Shown here: positions 6,597 to 13,787 of the stretch, piece by piece
Layout of the letters: each line of letters starts with the position of its first letter
Numbering within the stretch: the first letter of the stretch is position 1
Assembly (NCBI GenBank): GCA_002364975.1
Contig: DEYT01000126.1
Coordinates: forward strand, 672 to 19,862
DNA from: Opitutia bacterium UBA3151
Lineage (GTDB): Bacteria; Verrucomicrobiota; Verrucomicrobiia; Opitutales; Seribacteraceae
DNA: 19,191 nt
Direction: 5' to 3'
Position numbers and translations under genes: made by a program
The notes under the pieces: model-generated
The model's input: the letters and a program-made list of their open reading frames with translations, nothing else
Told to the model about the DNA's origin: nothing
Databases searched by the model: none

Positions 6597-7535
6597 TTAC
6601 GCTCGCGGGTGTGCTTGTTCATGGGTCTTTTTTAGTCGAGCCACCGAGACATGAGTATAAACCTGAGTCGTGGAAAGGCTGGCATGACCAAGCATTTCTT
6701 GAACCGCTCTTAGGTCTGCTCCGTGGTCGAGTAAGTGGGTTGCGTAGGAATGCCTGATTTTATGAGGGGTTAAGGTCTTAGGCAGACCCGCGGCCAAAAG
6801 ATATTTTTTGAGTAGAATTTGGACACTTCTTACAGATAGTCTTTGTCCTGCTCTACCAATAACAACCGGGTCGATCAAGGAAGAGTTTGGGCTGATTATA
6901 TCTTGAAAGTTGCGGATGGCGAAGGTGGCTCTTTTGCCGACCGGGCATACCCTTTGCTTATTTCCTTTGCCGGTGACCCGTACTGCATTTCTACTCCATT
7001 CAATGTCACCATAATTTAAGCCTGTTAGTTCACTGACTCTTAATCCTCCCCCATAAAGAATTTCCAAAATCATAAGATCGCGAAGTTTTATAAATTCTGA
7101 GTTTCTGCCCTGAACTGAAAGTAACCTTGGTTGATCCAACAAGCTTAACATTTCTTTTTCGGATAGATATTGAGGGAGTTTTTTTTCAGTTTTGGGTAGA
7201 ACAAGGTTATGAAATGGATTTTCTTCACAAATACCCCTCTCCATACAGTATTTGAAGAAATTCCTTAATCCCGAAATATGATTACGGAGGGTAACTCGAG
7301 ATATTTTCTTTTGCGCTTCAATGATGTAAGACCTTGCATTCTCTCGAGAAGTTTCGGGGAAGTCTGCAGATTTTTTAGGGACATTAAGCCAGTTAAAAAA
7401 AACTTGGATGGCATGAAGGTAATTCCGGCAAGTATGGGAGGATAATCGACGCTGATTTTTCAAGCTTTCGATAAATGAATCGCAAGCGATTTCCCAACCT
7501 CCTTCGGGGGAAGAACTTATTTGATCTGCTGCCAT
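6597..7535 (-). CDS. xerC: Tyrosine recombinase of the Xer type, XerC-like
   Basis: It probably resolves chromosome dimers at dif with a XerD partner. The ATG at 7535 gives 312 residues, close to normal Xer length; an in-frame TTG at 7589 would add 18 residues with no known match. The SAM-like DNA-binding domain is at about 13-105 and the catalytic domain at about 120-310. All catalytic residues are visible: Arg166 (GGLRVSEL), Lys190 (GKGNKQR), His258 and Arg261 (HKIRHS), His284 (LGHASLSTT) and Tyr293 (VYTHV). The endings DLRAVQE and AHPRA are more like XerC than XerD. The start overlaps the preceding small gene by 19 bases. There is no flanking cargo or attachment repeat to suggest a phage or integron integrase. 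Confidence 0.9.
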   Translation of the reverse strand: MAADQISSSPEGGWEIACDSFIESLKNQRRLSSHTCRNYLHAIQVFFNWLNVPKKSADFPETSRENARSYIIEAQKKISRVTLRNHISGLRNFFKYCMERGICEENPFHNLVLPKTEKKLPQYLSEKEMLSLLDQPRLLSVQGRNSEFIKLRDLMILEILYGGGLRVSELTGLNYGDIEWSRNAVRVTGKGNKQRVCPVGKRATFAIRNFQDIISPNSSLIDPVVIGRAGQRLSVRSVQILLKKYLLAAGLPKTLTPHKIRHSYATHLLDHGADLRAVQEMLGHASLSTTQVYTHVSVARLKKTHEQAHPRA

Positions 7536-7741
7536 GACCCAATGACTAGGTCCAAAATAGAAAAGATGAAGACGATCAGAAATACCCAAATGGCAATGGT
7601 GAGGTAGATCCCAATCCCTGATTCTTCCCGCCCTGGACTTTCTCGATGGTATGCTTGGCTGGTTAGGTCATGCGGTTGAATCGGAACTAAATTGTGGGTT
7701 CTCTCTTCTCGACTCTGTAATTTGCTTCTTTTTTGGGTCAC
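7517..7741 (-). CDS. Small single-pass membrane protein upstream of xerC
   Basis: The 74-residue product has a charged, probably cytoplasmic N-terminal half (about 1-42, rich in R, E, Q, H) and one strong membrane helix at about 45-68 (YLTIAIWVFLIVFIFSILDL). The only start I see is GTG at 7741, with no Shine-Dalgarno sequence. It begins 53 bases after oleB stops and overlaps the xerC start by 19 bases, so it may be co-transcribed with either. I do not recognise a family. The clear helix, and the fact that the overlap is the only coding conflict here, make it more likely real than not. Confidence 0.6.
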   Translation of the reverse strand: MTQKRSKLQSREERTHNLVPIQPHDLTSQAYHRESPGREESGIGIYLTIAIWVFLIVFIFSILDLVIGSWQQIK

Positions 7742-7794
7742 AAAAATAATATGAAAGCTTCTTGATGGGATTGCAACAATAGCATCTTTTTACA

Positions 7795-8667
7795 TTATTG
7801 GGAAATGAGGAAGGGCTTTATTTTCTCAGCACAATCAGAGTAATTATCCTCCAAGATATAATGTCCGGAATCCTCAAATTCATAAGACTTTAAATTCGGT
7901 AAAATTTTTTTCCATTTTTCCAGAAATCCAGGATGAAAACAGAAATCTTTCATGCCCCAACAAGATATTATTTCTTTGGTTTTAAGTTCGGCCAACTGAG
8001 ATTCCGTTTCTTTTAGCAGCGTTCGTGTTGGATGGTTTGATTCGTAGGGGATATCTTTTACAAATCTCCAAACCGCAATGCGGTTTCTCCAGGAGTTGTA
8101 GGGTGCCAATAGTCCTGCTTTGGCTTCTTTGGGTAAACCCTTGGCGGTAGCCATAAAAGTTGCGGGCCAAGCGAAGCCATTAAGCCCGCGAACGAAAAGA
8201 CTGCCAATCAGGGGTAGCCTACAAAAAAGAATCCTTTTAGGAACATCAGCACTGTGGAAACTCGCTGTATTTAAAAGAACGATCTTCTTTAACCGGCTTA
8301 ACTGATCCCGAAATGCAGTCAGCCCTATTGCCCCACCCCAGTCATGGACAACCAAGCAGAATTGGTCGATGGAGAGTTCTTCAAGTAGATCAAATATATT
8401 TTGAGAGTGAGATTTTAAATCATAAGCAAATTCATTTAAGGATGGCTTGTCAGATAAACCACAACCCATATGGTCAGGAGCCAAGCAACGGTTGGTCTTA
8501 CTTAATGCACTAATCAGATTTCGATACATGAAAGACCAGGTTGGGTTTCCATGGAGAAATAAGATGGGGGGTGTTTCATGTGGGCCTTCATCTAAGTAAT
8601 GCATGCGATGCCCAGACTTCGTTAAAAAATAATTTCTATGAAATGGATATTGGCTTAAATCCTTCAA
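7795..8667 (-). CDS. oleB: OleB-type alpha/beta hydrolase (beta-lactone decarboxylase, haloalkane dehalogenase-like)
   Basis: In known olefin pathways OleB decarboxylates the cis-beta-lactone made by OleC to give the alkene. The 290-residue sequence shows the oxyanion segment HGNPTWSFMYRN at 39-50, DHMGCGLSDKP at 65-75, the nucleophile elbow HDWGG with Asp109, the acid Asp241 in GMKDFCF, and the base His269 in SGHYILED. These combined motifs fit OleB better than catabolic haloalkane dehalogenases, though both share the fold and nucleophile. The start is TTG at 8667: the conserved N-terminus (YPFHRNYFL) lies before the first internal Met22, and TTG overlaps the oleA stop as TTGA, so translation is coupled. 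A true dehalogenase activity cannot be excluded by sequence. Confidence 0.87.
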   Translation of the reverse strand: MKDLSQYPFHRNYFLTKSGHRMHYLDEGPHETPPILFLHGNPTWSFMYRNLISALSKTNRCLAPDHMGCGLSDKPSLNEFAYDLKSHSQNIFDLLEELSIDQFCLVVHDWGGAIGLTAFRDQLSRLKKIVLLNTASFHSADVPKRILFCRLPLIGSLFVRGLNGFAWPATFMATAKGLPKEAKAGLLAPYNSWRNRIAVWRFVKDIPYESNHPTRTLLKETESQLAELKTKEIISCWGMKDFCFHPGFLEKWKKILPNLKSYEFEDSGHYILEDNYSDCAEKIKPFLISQ

Positions 8668-9704
8668 GTTTTATCCGGGTTGAGGGACAGCATGATGGAG
8701 GACAGACCACTTCCGATCCCCATAAGTACGGTTTTTACCTTTTTGTTTTGTGGGTCATCTTCGCAGGCAAGAGTATAGGTTATAGGTAAAGATGAAGCCC
8801 CACAATTTCCCAGGTGTTCGAAAGAGGAAAAGTTTTTAGAAGGGTTTAGTTGTAAAGCTTCAAAAACTGCGTTGGTGTGAGCTTTGCCAACTTGATGTGT
8901 GATTAGTAACTCCGGCGTATCAGAATTCCAGGAAGAAATTTCCATGAACTTCAGCCATGCACTATGGGCAACCGAAATCCCGGCATGTAAAAGATCTTCC
9001 GAGTCTGTTTCCATAATAAGGTCATCACCATCGCTGTCTCCCTCGCAAAGGTGATTAAATGAAGTGTCTGTAAAGCAGGCACAAAAGCCAAGGGATGGCG
9101 CTTGATGTTCGATGTAATCCTTGTGGCAGATTGACCAGGCAACCGCTGATGCCCCAATTGTCAGGTTGGCAAAAAATGGCTTTATTGTCTGCCTGGTTTG
9201 CTCTGTTTGATTTAAGATTTTAATAGTACGGTCAACAAGTGGTTTGCCATTTTCTGCAGCAACAATGATTGCTTTCCTAATTTGCCCAGATTCGATCATG
9301 GAAGCGGCCAGAATCAAAGAGTTCAGGAAACCAAGGCAAGCATTGGAAACATCGAGAATTTGAGTCTTCCCGGACAATCCCATTTTTCGATGAACATAGG
9401 AAGCTGTCGCCGGTTCAAGTCGGTCTCTACAAACCGCCGCGTGGATCAATAAATCTACTGAGTTAGGGTCAACCCCTTCCTGATTGAGCAACTTTAATCC
9501 AGCTTCTGCAGAACCCATCGAGGGCAACATGGAAGACGGCCAGAATCGTCTTTCCTTGATCCCAGTCATTAACTCAAGGCGGCCAACCTTAAGACCAAGC
9601 TTGTCATAGACTGGAGATAAGCATTCTTCGAGTTGATCGGAAGAAACAATTTTTTTTGGCAATGCGTACGCCATTGCTTCAATGGAGACATTGGGGAAAT
9701 TCAC
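8664..9704 (-). CDS. oleA: OleA-type thiolase-fold enzyme (acyl-CoA Claisen condensation)
   Basis: OleA joins two fatty acyl-CoA molecules head to head to give a 2-alkyl-3-keto acid. The 346-residue protein has the catalytic Cys123 in SNACLGF, Glu97 in CRDRLEP, His270 in ITHQVGK and Asn300 in HLGNCGASS. The spacings (26 from Glu to Cys, 30 from His to Asn) equal those of Cys143, Glu117, His285 and Asn315 of Xanthomonas campestris OleA. The Glu is what separates OleA from housekeeping FabH, which makes this assignment firm. The start is GTG at 9704, overlapping the fabI-like stop as GTGA; Met11 would remove the first beta-strand. It overlaps oleB by TTGA. It sits in fabZ-fabI-oleA-oleB without oleC or oleD nearby. 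Confidence 0.9.
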   Translation of the reverse strand: MNFPNVSIEAMAYALPKKIVSSDQLEECLSPVYDKLGLKVGRLELMTGIKERRFWPSSMLPSMGSAEAGLKLLNQEGVDPNSVDLLIHAAVCRDRLEPATASYVHRKMGLSGKTQILDVSNACLGFLNSLILAASMIESGQIRKAIIVAAENGKPLVDRTIKILNQTEQTRQTIKPFFANLTIGASAVAWSICHKDYIEHQAPSLGFCACFTDTSFNHLCEGDSDGDDLIMETDSEDLLHAGISVAHSAWLKFMEISSWNSDTPELLITHQVGKAHTNAVFEALQLNPSKNFSSFEHLGNCGASSLPITYTLACEDDPQNKKVKTVLMGIGSGLSSIMLSLNPDKT

Positions 9705-10507
9705 GGTTTGATTTGCATGGCGGATTTCACCACTTCTTGATCGAAGTAATTGAATCCCATGCCAGCGTCGATCACGATACCCTGACCATTAATTCCTGAA
9801 GAACGTTCGCTAAGAAGAAATAGGGATAAGTCGGATACCTCCTTTGTTTGCAAAGATTTCTTTCGAAAGGTTAGTTTTTCAGCGAATAAGTAATTAATCA
9901 GATAGCCTGGTATTCCTGCGGATGCACTTGTCTTTAATGGGCCAGCGTTTACCGAATTAAAGCGCACCTCCGAGAAATTAGAAAAAGACTTTGCGAGGTA
10001 TCGCACGGTTGCTTCAAGGGAGGCTTTGATTGGAGCCATATAACCGTAGCTTTCAGCAGTTACTTGAACGGAGGATATTCCAATGGTAACCACAGATGCA
10101 TTCTTTGCCAGGATGTTCTTACAGGAATTTGCAAGCTCGACTAATGAAAATGAAGATATTTGAGTGGCTTGAAGAAAGTCATCTCTTTCAGTCTCATGAA
10201 ATGGTTTTAAACCCTCAGAATAATTTGCAAATGCGATTGAATGTAAAATTCCATTCAATTCCTTACAGCTTTGATTAATTTCTTCGGCTAAATTTTGAAT
10301 TTCTTGATTATTTTCGAAGTCGCAAACAAAAGTCTCTGCTTTAGGTAGTAAAGAAAGAAGCTCATTTTTTCTCTTTTCACTTCGTACTGAAAAAAGGACT
10401 CGGGCACCTTCTTCCATGAGAGACTGACTGACTGACCAAGCTATGCTTTTACGATTTGCAAATCCTACAACGAGGTAAACCTTCCCTTCGAGATTTAGGA
10501 AACTCAT
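9701..10507 (-). CDS. fabI: Divergent FabI-type enoyl-ACP reductase (short-chain dehydrogenase fold)
   Basis: This 268-residue protein is predicted to reduce a trans-2-enoyl thioester with NAD(P)H. The FabI-type nucleotide segment VVGFANRKSIAW is at 13-24, and the motif Tyr154-x6-Lys161 (SYGYMAPIKASLEA) matches Tyr156/Lys163 of E. coli. The ending NGQGIVIDAGMGFNYF is also FabI-like. However, the position of E. coli Tyr146 is Ile144 (TIGISS instead of LSYLG), so one tyrosine normally conserved is missing. It starts at an ATG four bases after fabZ stops and overlaps oleA by GTGA. Its tight link to oleA argues for a role in a dedicated lipid pathway rather than, or besides, primary fatty acid synthesis. 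A 3-ketoacyl reductase role is a less likely alternative. Confidence 0.82.
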   Translation of the reverse strand: MSFLNLEGKVYLVVGFANRKSIAWSVSQSLMEEGARVLFSVRSEKRKNELLSLLPKAETFVCDFENNQEIQNLAEEINQSCKELNGILHSIAFANYSEGLKPFHETERDDFLQATQISSFSLVELANSCKNILAKNASVVTIGISSVQVTAESYGYMAPIKASLEATVRYLAKSFSNFSEVRFNSVNAGPLKTSASAGIPGYLINYLFAEKLTFRKKSLQTKEVSDLSLFLLSERSSGINGQGIVIDAGMGFNYFDQEVVKSAMQIKP

Positions 10508-10511
10508 GAGT

Positions 10512-10946
10512 CTATTGCTTTACGAGAGCTAGGGCGAAAGATACGGTCATAATTACTTTATTTCCATTTCTGACTTCGCCACGTAGGTTGTAGAACTGGC
10601 CAATTTGATCGATAAGCGTGACCGAAATTACCAGATCATCATCAGGTTTTACCATTCGTTTAAACCTTGCATCCCTAATCCTTGAAAGGACTGGGGTAAC
10701 GGATTCATCATTTAAATTATCTTCACCAATTTGTTCTTTCGATAAAAAAACCGCCCCAGTTTGAAAAACCGATTCACAGAGCAGAACTCCTGGCATGATT
10801 GGATTACCCGGATAATGCCCCTTAAAGAAAGGCATTTCAGCTGAAATGCTGAGTCCGGTTTTTGCCCCTTCCTTGTTTACCTCAATCACTTGATCAATAA
10901 ACAAGAAAGGTGGGCGGTGAGGTATTAGCCTTTGTATTTCATCCAT
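10512..10946 (-). CDS. fabZ: FabZ-type 3-hydroxyacyl-ACP dehydratase
   Basis: A single hot-dog domain of 144 residues predicted to dehydrate 3-hydroxyacyl-ACP. The entry motif is IPHRPPFLFID at 8-18, the catalytic His44 sits in KGHYPGNPIMPGV, and the catalytic Glu58 in LLCESVFQTGA, so the active site is complete. A long loop at about 70-82 (rich in E, D and N) precedes the central strand and is somewhat acidic. It is the first gene of the tight fabZ-fabI-oleA-oleB unit; 68 bases separate it from the FAD oxidoreductase upstream, so a promoter may lie there, though I see no clear -35/-10 pair. It is not next to lpx genes, the usual place for housekeeping fabZ in many Gram-negative bacteria. Confidence 0.9.
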   Translation of the reverse strand: MDEIQRLIPHRPPFLFIDQVIEVNKEGAKTGLSISAEMPFFKGHYPGNPIMPGVLLCESVFQTGAVFLSKEQIGEDNLNDESVTPVLSRIRDARFKRMVKPDDDLVISVTLIDQIGQFYNLRGEVRNGNKVIMTVSFALALVKQ

Positions 10947-11014
10947 TTCTACAATAAAGAGAAAATATCAGTGGATGAACAGGTTTAATTCCCAGATTTT
11001 ATCGATATATTATT

Positions 11015-12472
11015 TTATTCGGACTCCTCTAATCCCGTCAGTTTAGAACGGAGAAAGCGATCTACTTTATTTGCGGTAATGACGCCATAATTGATGGTGC
11101 CAAGCCATCCAGACATAATAATACCAACAGAGCCGGCATGAAAAAGACCGGGGGCATGATCAGGTAGAGAGCTTGAAACTTCCAAGCCTTCAAATTTGGT
11201 GCCAAAAGTTGCTCCGTCCGCATGCTGGGTGTAATGGCGAATTGTTCGAGGGGTTGCGGCTTCTAGATGCTCAATCTTATTTCGAATGTCAGGAATAATC
11301 TTTTCCAATGCCACCACACTTTCTTCGCAAAGCCTTTCTTTTGCCGAGGTGTATTCGGAATCAGATAAGTTCTTCCAGTCCTTCCAGTTTGCATTGATGG
11401 AAGCCACAATACTGTAGCGGGGGTCTTTACGATGAGGTCGGGTATCAGGGTAATAGATCGAAAAGGTACGGCTTGTTGTTTTAAAGTCCGTTAATTCATC
11501 TGTGGAAAATTGTTCTGCTTCCGAAGTAAAAATTAAATCGCCCACAGATTCAGGAATGGTAGTTCCTTTTTTTAGCCCAATGTAAACTTGGCAAGAGGTG
11601 CTGTTGAGCCGTACTTTTTGTGAAAGTTTTGCAAAAGATTTTGGAAGCTTTGGTAAGCCAAGAAGTTTCTCGATAGTGTTCTTCAGGTTAGCATTCGATA
11701 GCACTGCACCGCATCTTATTTTTTTACCGTTTACAACAACTCCGGCGACATGATGAGAGCCATTCTTTTCTTGGGTGATTAATTTTTCAACCATACATTG
11801 ACGCTTGAGCACGGCACCATTACTTCGTAGTTCGGACACCATTTTTCTTATCAAGGTATCTGTGCCATCCTTGAAAGTATAAATCCCCTTCCTCATGAAG
11901 TTTGTAAACACAATGCCGTAAGCAAAGGCCGGATCCATTAAAGAAGAGCCATTTGCGTAGGTAATGGGTTCAAGCAAAAATCTTTTAACATCATCCCTTC
12001 CCGGGAAAAACTCTTCCAGAAGATCAGCGATGGTTCGCTTGTCACCTGCGAAATAATCCATTTTCTTGAGGTGTTCGTAGAATAACTCAACTTTACCCTT
12101 AGCTATATTAAACTTTTCTTGAAGGATTTTAGTAAAATCAAAACGGTCAAAAGTTGTGCGTAAATCATATTGTGGATTAACAAACCTAATGTTTTTTAAT
12201 TGAACGATGGAATCAGCAATTTCTTTGGTCCAGTATCTTCTGCATGACTTTATCATTCCCACAGGAAATCCATGGAGTGAAATGTCAAATATATGGCCTC
12301 CCGCCCTTTTGAACCAAGTCGCTAAACCACCAAACTGGTAATGATGTTCAAGGAGTAATACCGAGTGGCCCTGCTTAGCTAAGCAATTTGCACCTGTAAG
12401 GCCACCAAGCCCACTACCTACCACAATTACATCGTAATAATCTTTAACATCACTTAATTGGTTTTTTGGCAT
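11015..12472 (-). CDS. FAD-dependent oxidoreductase of the CrtI / retinol-saturase type
   Basis: The family includes phytoene desaturases, carotenoid isomerases and retinol saturase, which act on long polyene or isoprenoid chains. I take the ATG at 12472 (485 residues), because the conserved N-terminus begins there (YYDVIVVGSGLGGLTGAN). The frame stays open to 12619 with other starts, e.g. the ATG at 12511, and the longest version would overlap the LRR gene. The FAD motif GSGLGG is at 19-24, followed by the ribose-binding Glu42 and QFGGLATWF. The C-terminal flavin motif reads GLFHAGSVGI, then MSGWLGTINYG. The middle (about 130-400) is variable, so the substrate cannot be read. It lies 68 bases upstream of fabZ on the same strand, which raises the possibility of a joint lipid-modifying role. 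Confidence 0.8.
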   Translation of the reverse strand: MPKNQLSDVKDYYDVIVVGSGLGGLTGANCLAKQGHSVLLLEHHYQFGGLATWFKRAGGHIFDISLHGFPVGMIKSCRRYWTKEIADSIVQLKNIRFVNPQYDLRTTFDRFDFTKILQEKFNIAKGKVELFYEHLKKMDYFAGDKRTIADLLEEFFPGRDDVKRFLLEPITYANGSSLMDPAFAYGIVFTNFMRKGIYTFKDGTDTLIRKMVSELRSNGAVLKRQCMVEKLITQEKNGSHHVAGVVVNGKKIRCGAVLSNANLKNTIEKLLGLPKLPKSFAKLSQKVRLNSTSCQVYIGLKKGTTIPESVGDLIFTSEAEQFSTDELTDFKTTSRTFSIYYPDTRPHRKDPRYSIVASINANWKDWKNLSDSEYTSAKERLCEESVVALEKIIPDIRNKIEHLEAATPRTIRHYTQHADGATFGTKFEGLEVSSSLPDHAPGLFHAGSVGIIMSGWLGTINYGVITANKVDRFLRSKLTGLEESE

Positions 12473-12533
12473 ATTGAATTTTCTATTCGCTCCATGCTTG
12501 TTGGACAACATTGGAATTTTGAAAAGGAAAGCA

Positions 12534-13493
12534 TTAAGTCTGGAAATAGGAAGAATATTTTTCAAAGAATACGCTACTTCCTTGATCCTTAGGGTCTCCT
12601 GGCCCCAATAAATAGTCAAGGTTTAGCTCTTGAATGATCTCGAAGTCGTTAGTGCTTAGCTTATCTGGAGAAAGTGCTAAGGATTTAAGAGGCATCTGCT
12701 GAAGGCACGCAAAATCTTCGATTTTTAAACCAACAATGTTGAGTTTCTGAATCGGACAGGAAGAGATGCTACCAAGCAAATTAACGGGAGATCCCGGGAG
12801 CTGGAGGTTTTCAAGGGGGCAATTTCTTAAGGGGTCCAGGGAATTAATTCTGGTAGCACGCATCTCAAGTTCTTTCAGCGGACAGGAAGCAAGAGGACTG
12901 ATGTTGGAAATAGGGTTCCCAGATAGGTTGAGGTTTTCGAGTGGAGATTCTTCAAGTGTAGAAATTTCCTCAATCTTACATTTGAAAAGATTAAGTTCTC
13001 TGAGTTTTTTCTGGCTCCCAAGTTGAGAAAGATTACTTATTTCGCACTGCTCGAGATTCAAGGACTCAAGTTGTGCTTCCCTGCAGAAAGACAAGTCCTT
13101 CACTTTTGTTCGAGCTAAATTAAGAAACTCTAAGGGGTGGTTGCTTAACTCATCAAAATCTTCCCCCAGGATTCCCTCGGCATTAAATGTCTTTAATTGA
13201 AAACAGTTGAGGTCTGAGATTTCAAATGTGGAACCTGCAGGGACTGAGAGCGAAGAAATAGGAAAATGTGAAAAGTCTGAAATCTTGGGTAGCTTAACTT
13301 CGCGAAAATCCAATCCCTTTACGGGCATACTGCCAAGTGCCCCGAGGGTATAGGAGTTAAATTCTGCAAACTTAATCTCGAGACCACCTGGTACTACTTT
13401 TGCCTCACCCCGTATCCCGATTTCTCGGAGTTGGTCGGTGCATGAAAGGTCAATTTCACGAAATAAATCGAAATTTTGTCTGAGAGGCATCAT
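12534..13493 (-). CDS. Cytoplasmic leucine-rich-repeat protein
   Basis: The 319-residue protein has no signal peptide. From about residue 57 to 290 it consists of roughly eleven repeats of 21-22 residues, best seen in the middle: PLENLNLSGNPISNISPLASC, PLKELEMRATRINSLDPLRNC, PLENLQLPGSPVNLLGSISSC. Each begins with a Pro- or Gln-led strand LxxLxL and several end with Cys, an internalin-like spacing. The first three repeats are degenerate. The C-terminal end (PGDPKDQ, then FFEKY) is a non-repeat cap. In Verrucomicrobia and Planctomycetes such blocks are often the ligand part of larger proteins; here it stands alone. The start could be either of two adjacent ATGs (13493 or 13490). It stops 61 bases before the oxidoreductase start. 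Protein-protein binding is the likely role, the partner is unknown. Confidence 0.8.
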   Translation of the reverse strand: MMPLRQNFDLFREIDLSCTDQLREIGIRGEAKVVPGGLEIKFAEFNSYTLGALGSMPVKGLDFREVKLPKISDFSHFPISSLSVPAGSTFEISDLNCFQLKTFNAEGILGEDFDELSNHPLEFLNLARTKVKDLSFCREAQLESLNLEQCEISNLSQLGSQKKLRELNLFKCKIEEISTLEESPLENLNLSGNPISNISPLASCPLKELEMRATRINSLDPLRNCPLENLQLPGSPVNLLGSISSCPIQKLNIVGLKIEDFACLQQMPLKSLALSPDKLSTNDFEIIQELNLDYLLGPGDPKDQGSSVFFEKYSSYFQT

Positions 13494-13536
13494 AGAGATT
13501 CTCGACTAATTAGTTGCACGACACTAAAGTTTTTCA

Positions 13537-13746
13537 ATGGCTTTATGGATACATATCATTGGTTGGATACTTGTGGTAGTCAATTCACTCTGTCTATTAC
13601 GTCTTGGTATTCTTCCCATGATTTTCTTTGCGAGAAATTATAAGCTCTATGGTAAAATATTTTGGGTTTCTTTATTTGTAGGTACAATTTTTTTGATGAG
13701 TGAATTCATGTTGCTTAGAATACTCCTAACCCTCGAAGTTGAATGA
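13537..13746 (+). CDS. Small two-helix membrane protein, plus strand
   Basis: The 69-residue product has two hydrophobic helices, about 5-30 (HIIGWILVVVNSLCLL) and 41-64 (FWVSLFVGTIFLMSEFMLL), joined by a short basic loop ARNYKLYGK. It is one of two plus-strand genes in the window. It is divergent from the LRR gene with 43 bases between starts, and convergent with the DUF1080 gene with 41 bases between stops. The opposite strand has no competing frame, which supports it. I see no Shine-Dalgarno sequence before the ATG at 13537. I do not recognise a family and assign no function. Confidence 0.58.
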   Translation: MALWIHIIGWILVVVNSLCLLRLGILPMIFFARNYKLYGKIFWVSLFVGTIFLMSEFMLLRILLTLEVE

Positions 13747-13787
13747 AAAAATGTGCCCATCTGGTCAAGGCTTCTCATTATCCATGA

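Noticed and set aside
6597..7535. Phage or integron integrase marking a mobile element
   Set aside because: The protein has normal Xer length and XerC-like endings, and I see no att repeats, tRNA, transposase or cargo genes around it.
7742..7794. Weak hairpin after oleB (GATG/CATC with inner ATTG/CAAT)
   Set aside because: Short interrupted stems and no T-run on the minus strand; not supported as a terminator.
7795..8667. Catabolic haloalkane dehalogenase
   Set aside because: The fold and nucleophile agree, but HGNPTWSF, DHMGCGLSDKP and GMKDFCF are OleB-like, and the gene is fused by overlap to oleA. Dehalogenase activity cannot be fully excluded.
8664..9704. Housekeeping FabH
   Set aside because: Glu97 at exactly 26 residues before the catalytic Cys is an OleA feature, and the ACLGF context and oleB coupling agree.
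12473..12619. Long N-terminus of the FAD oxidoreductase overlapping the LRR gene
   Set aside because: The FAD-binding fold starts at the residues after the ATG at 12472; the preceding stretch has no family match and runs into the LRR coding region. The ATG at 12511 remains possible.
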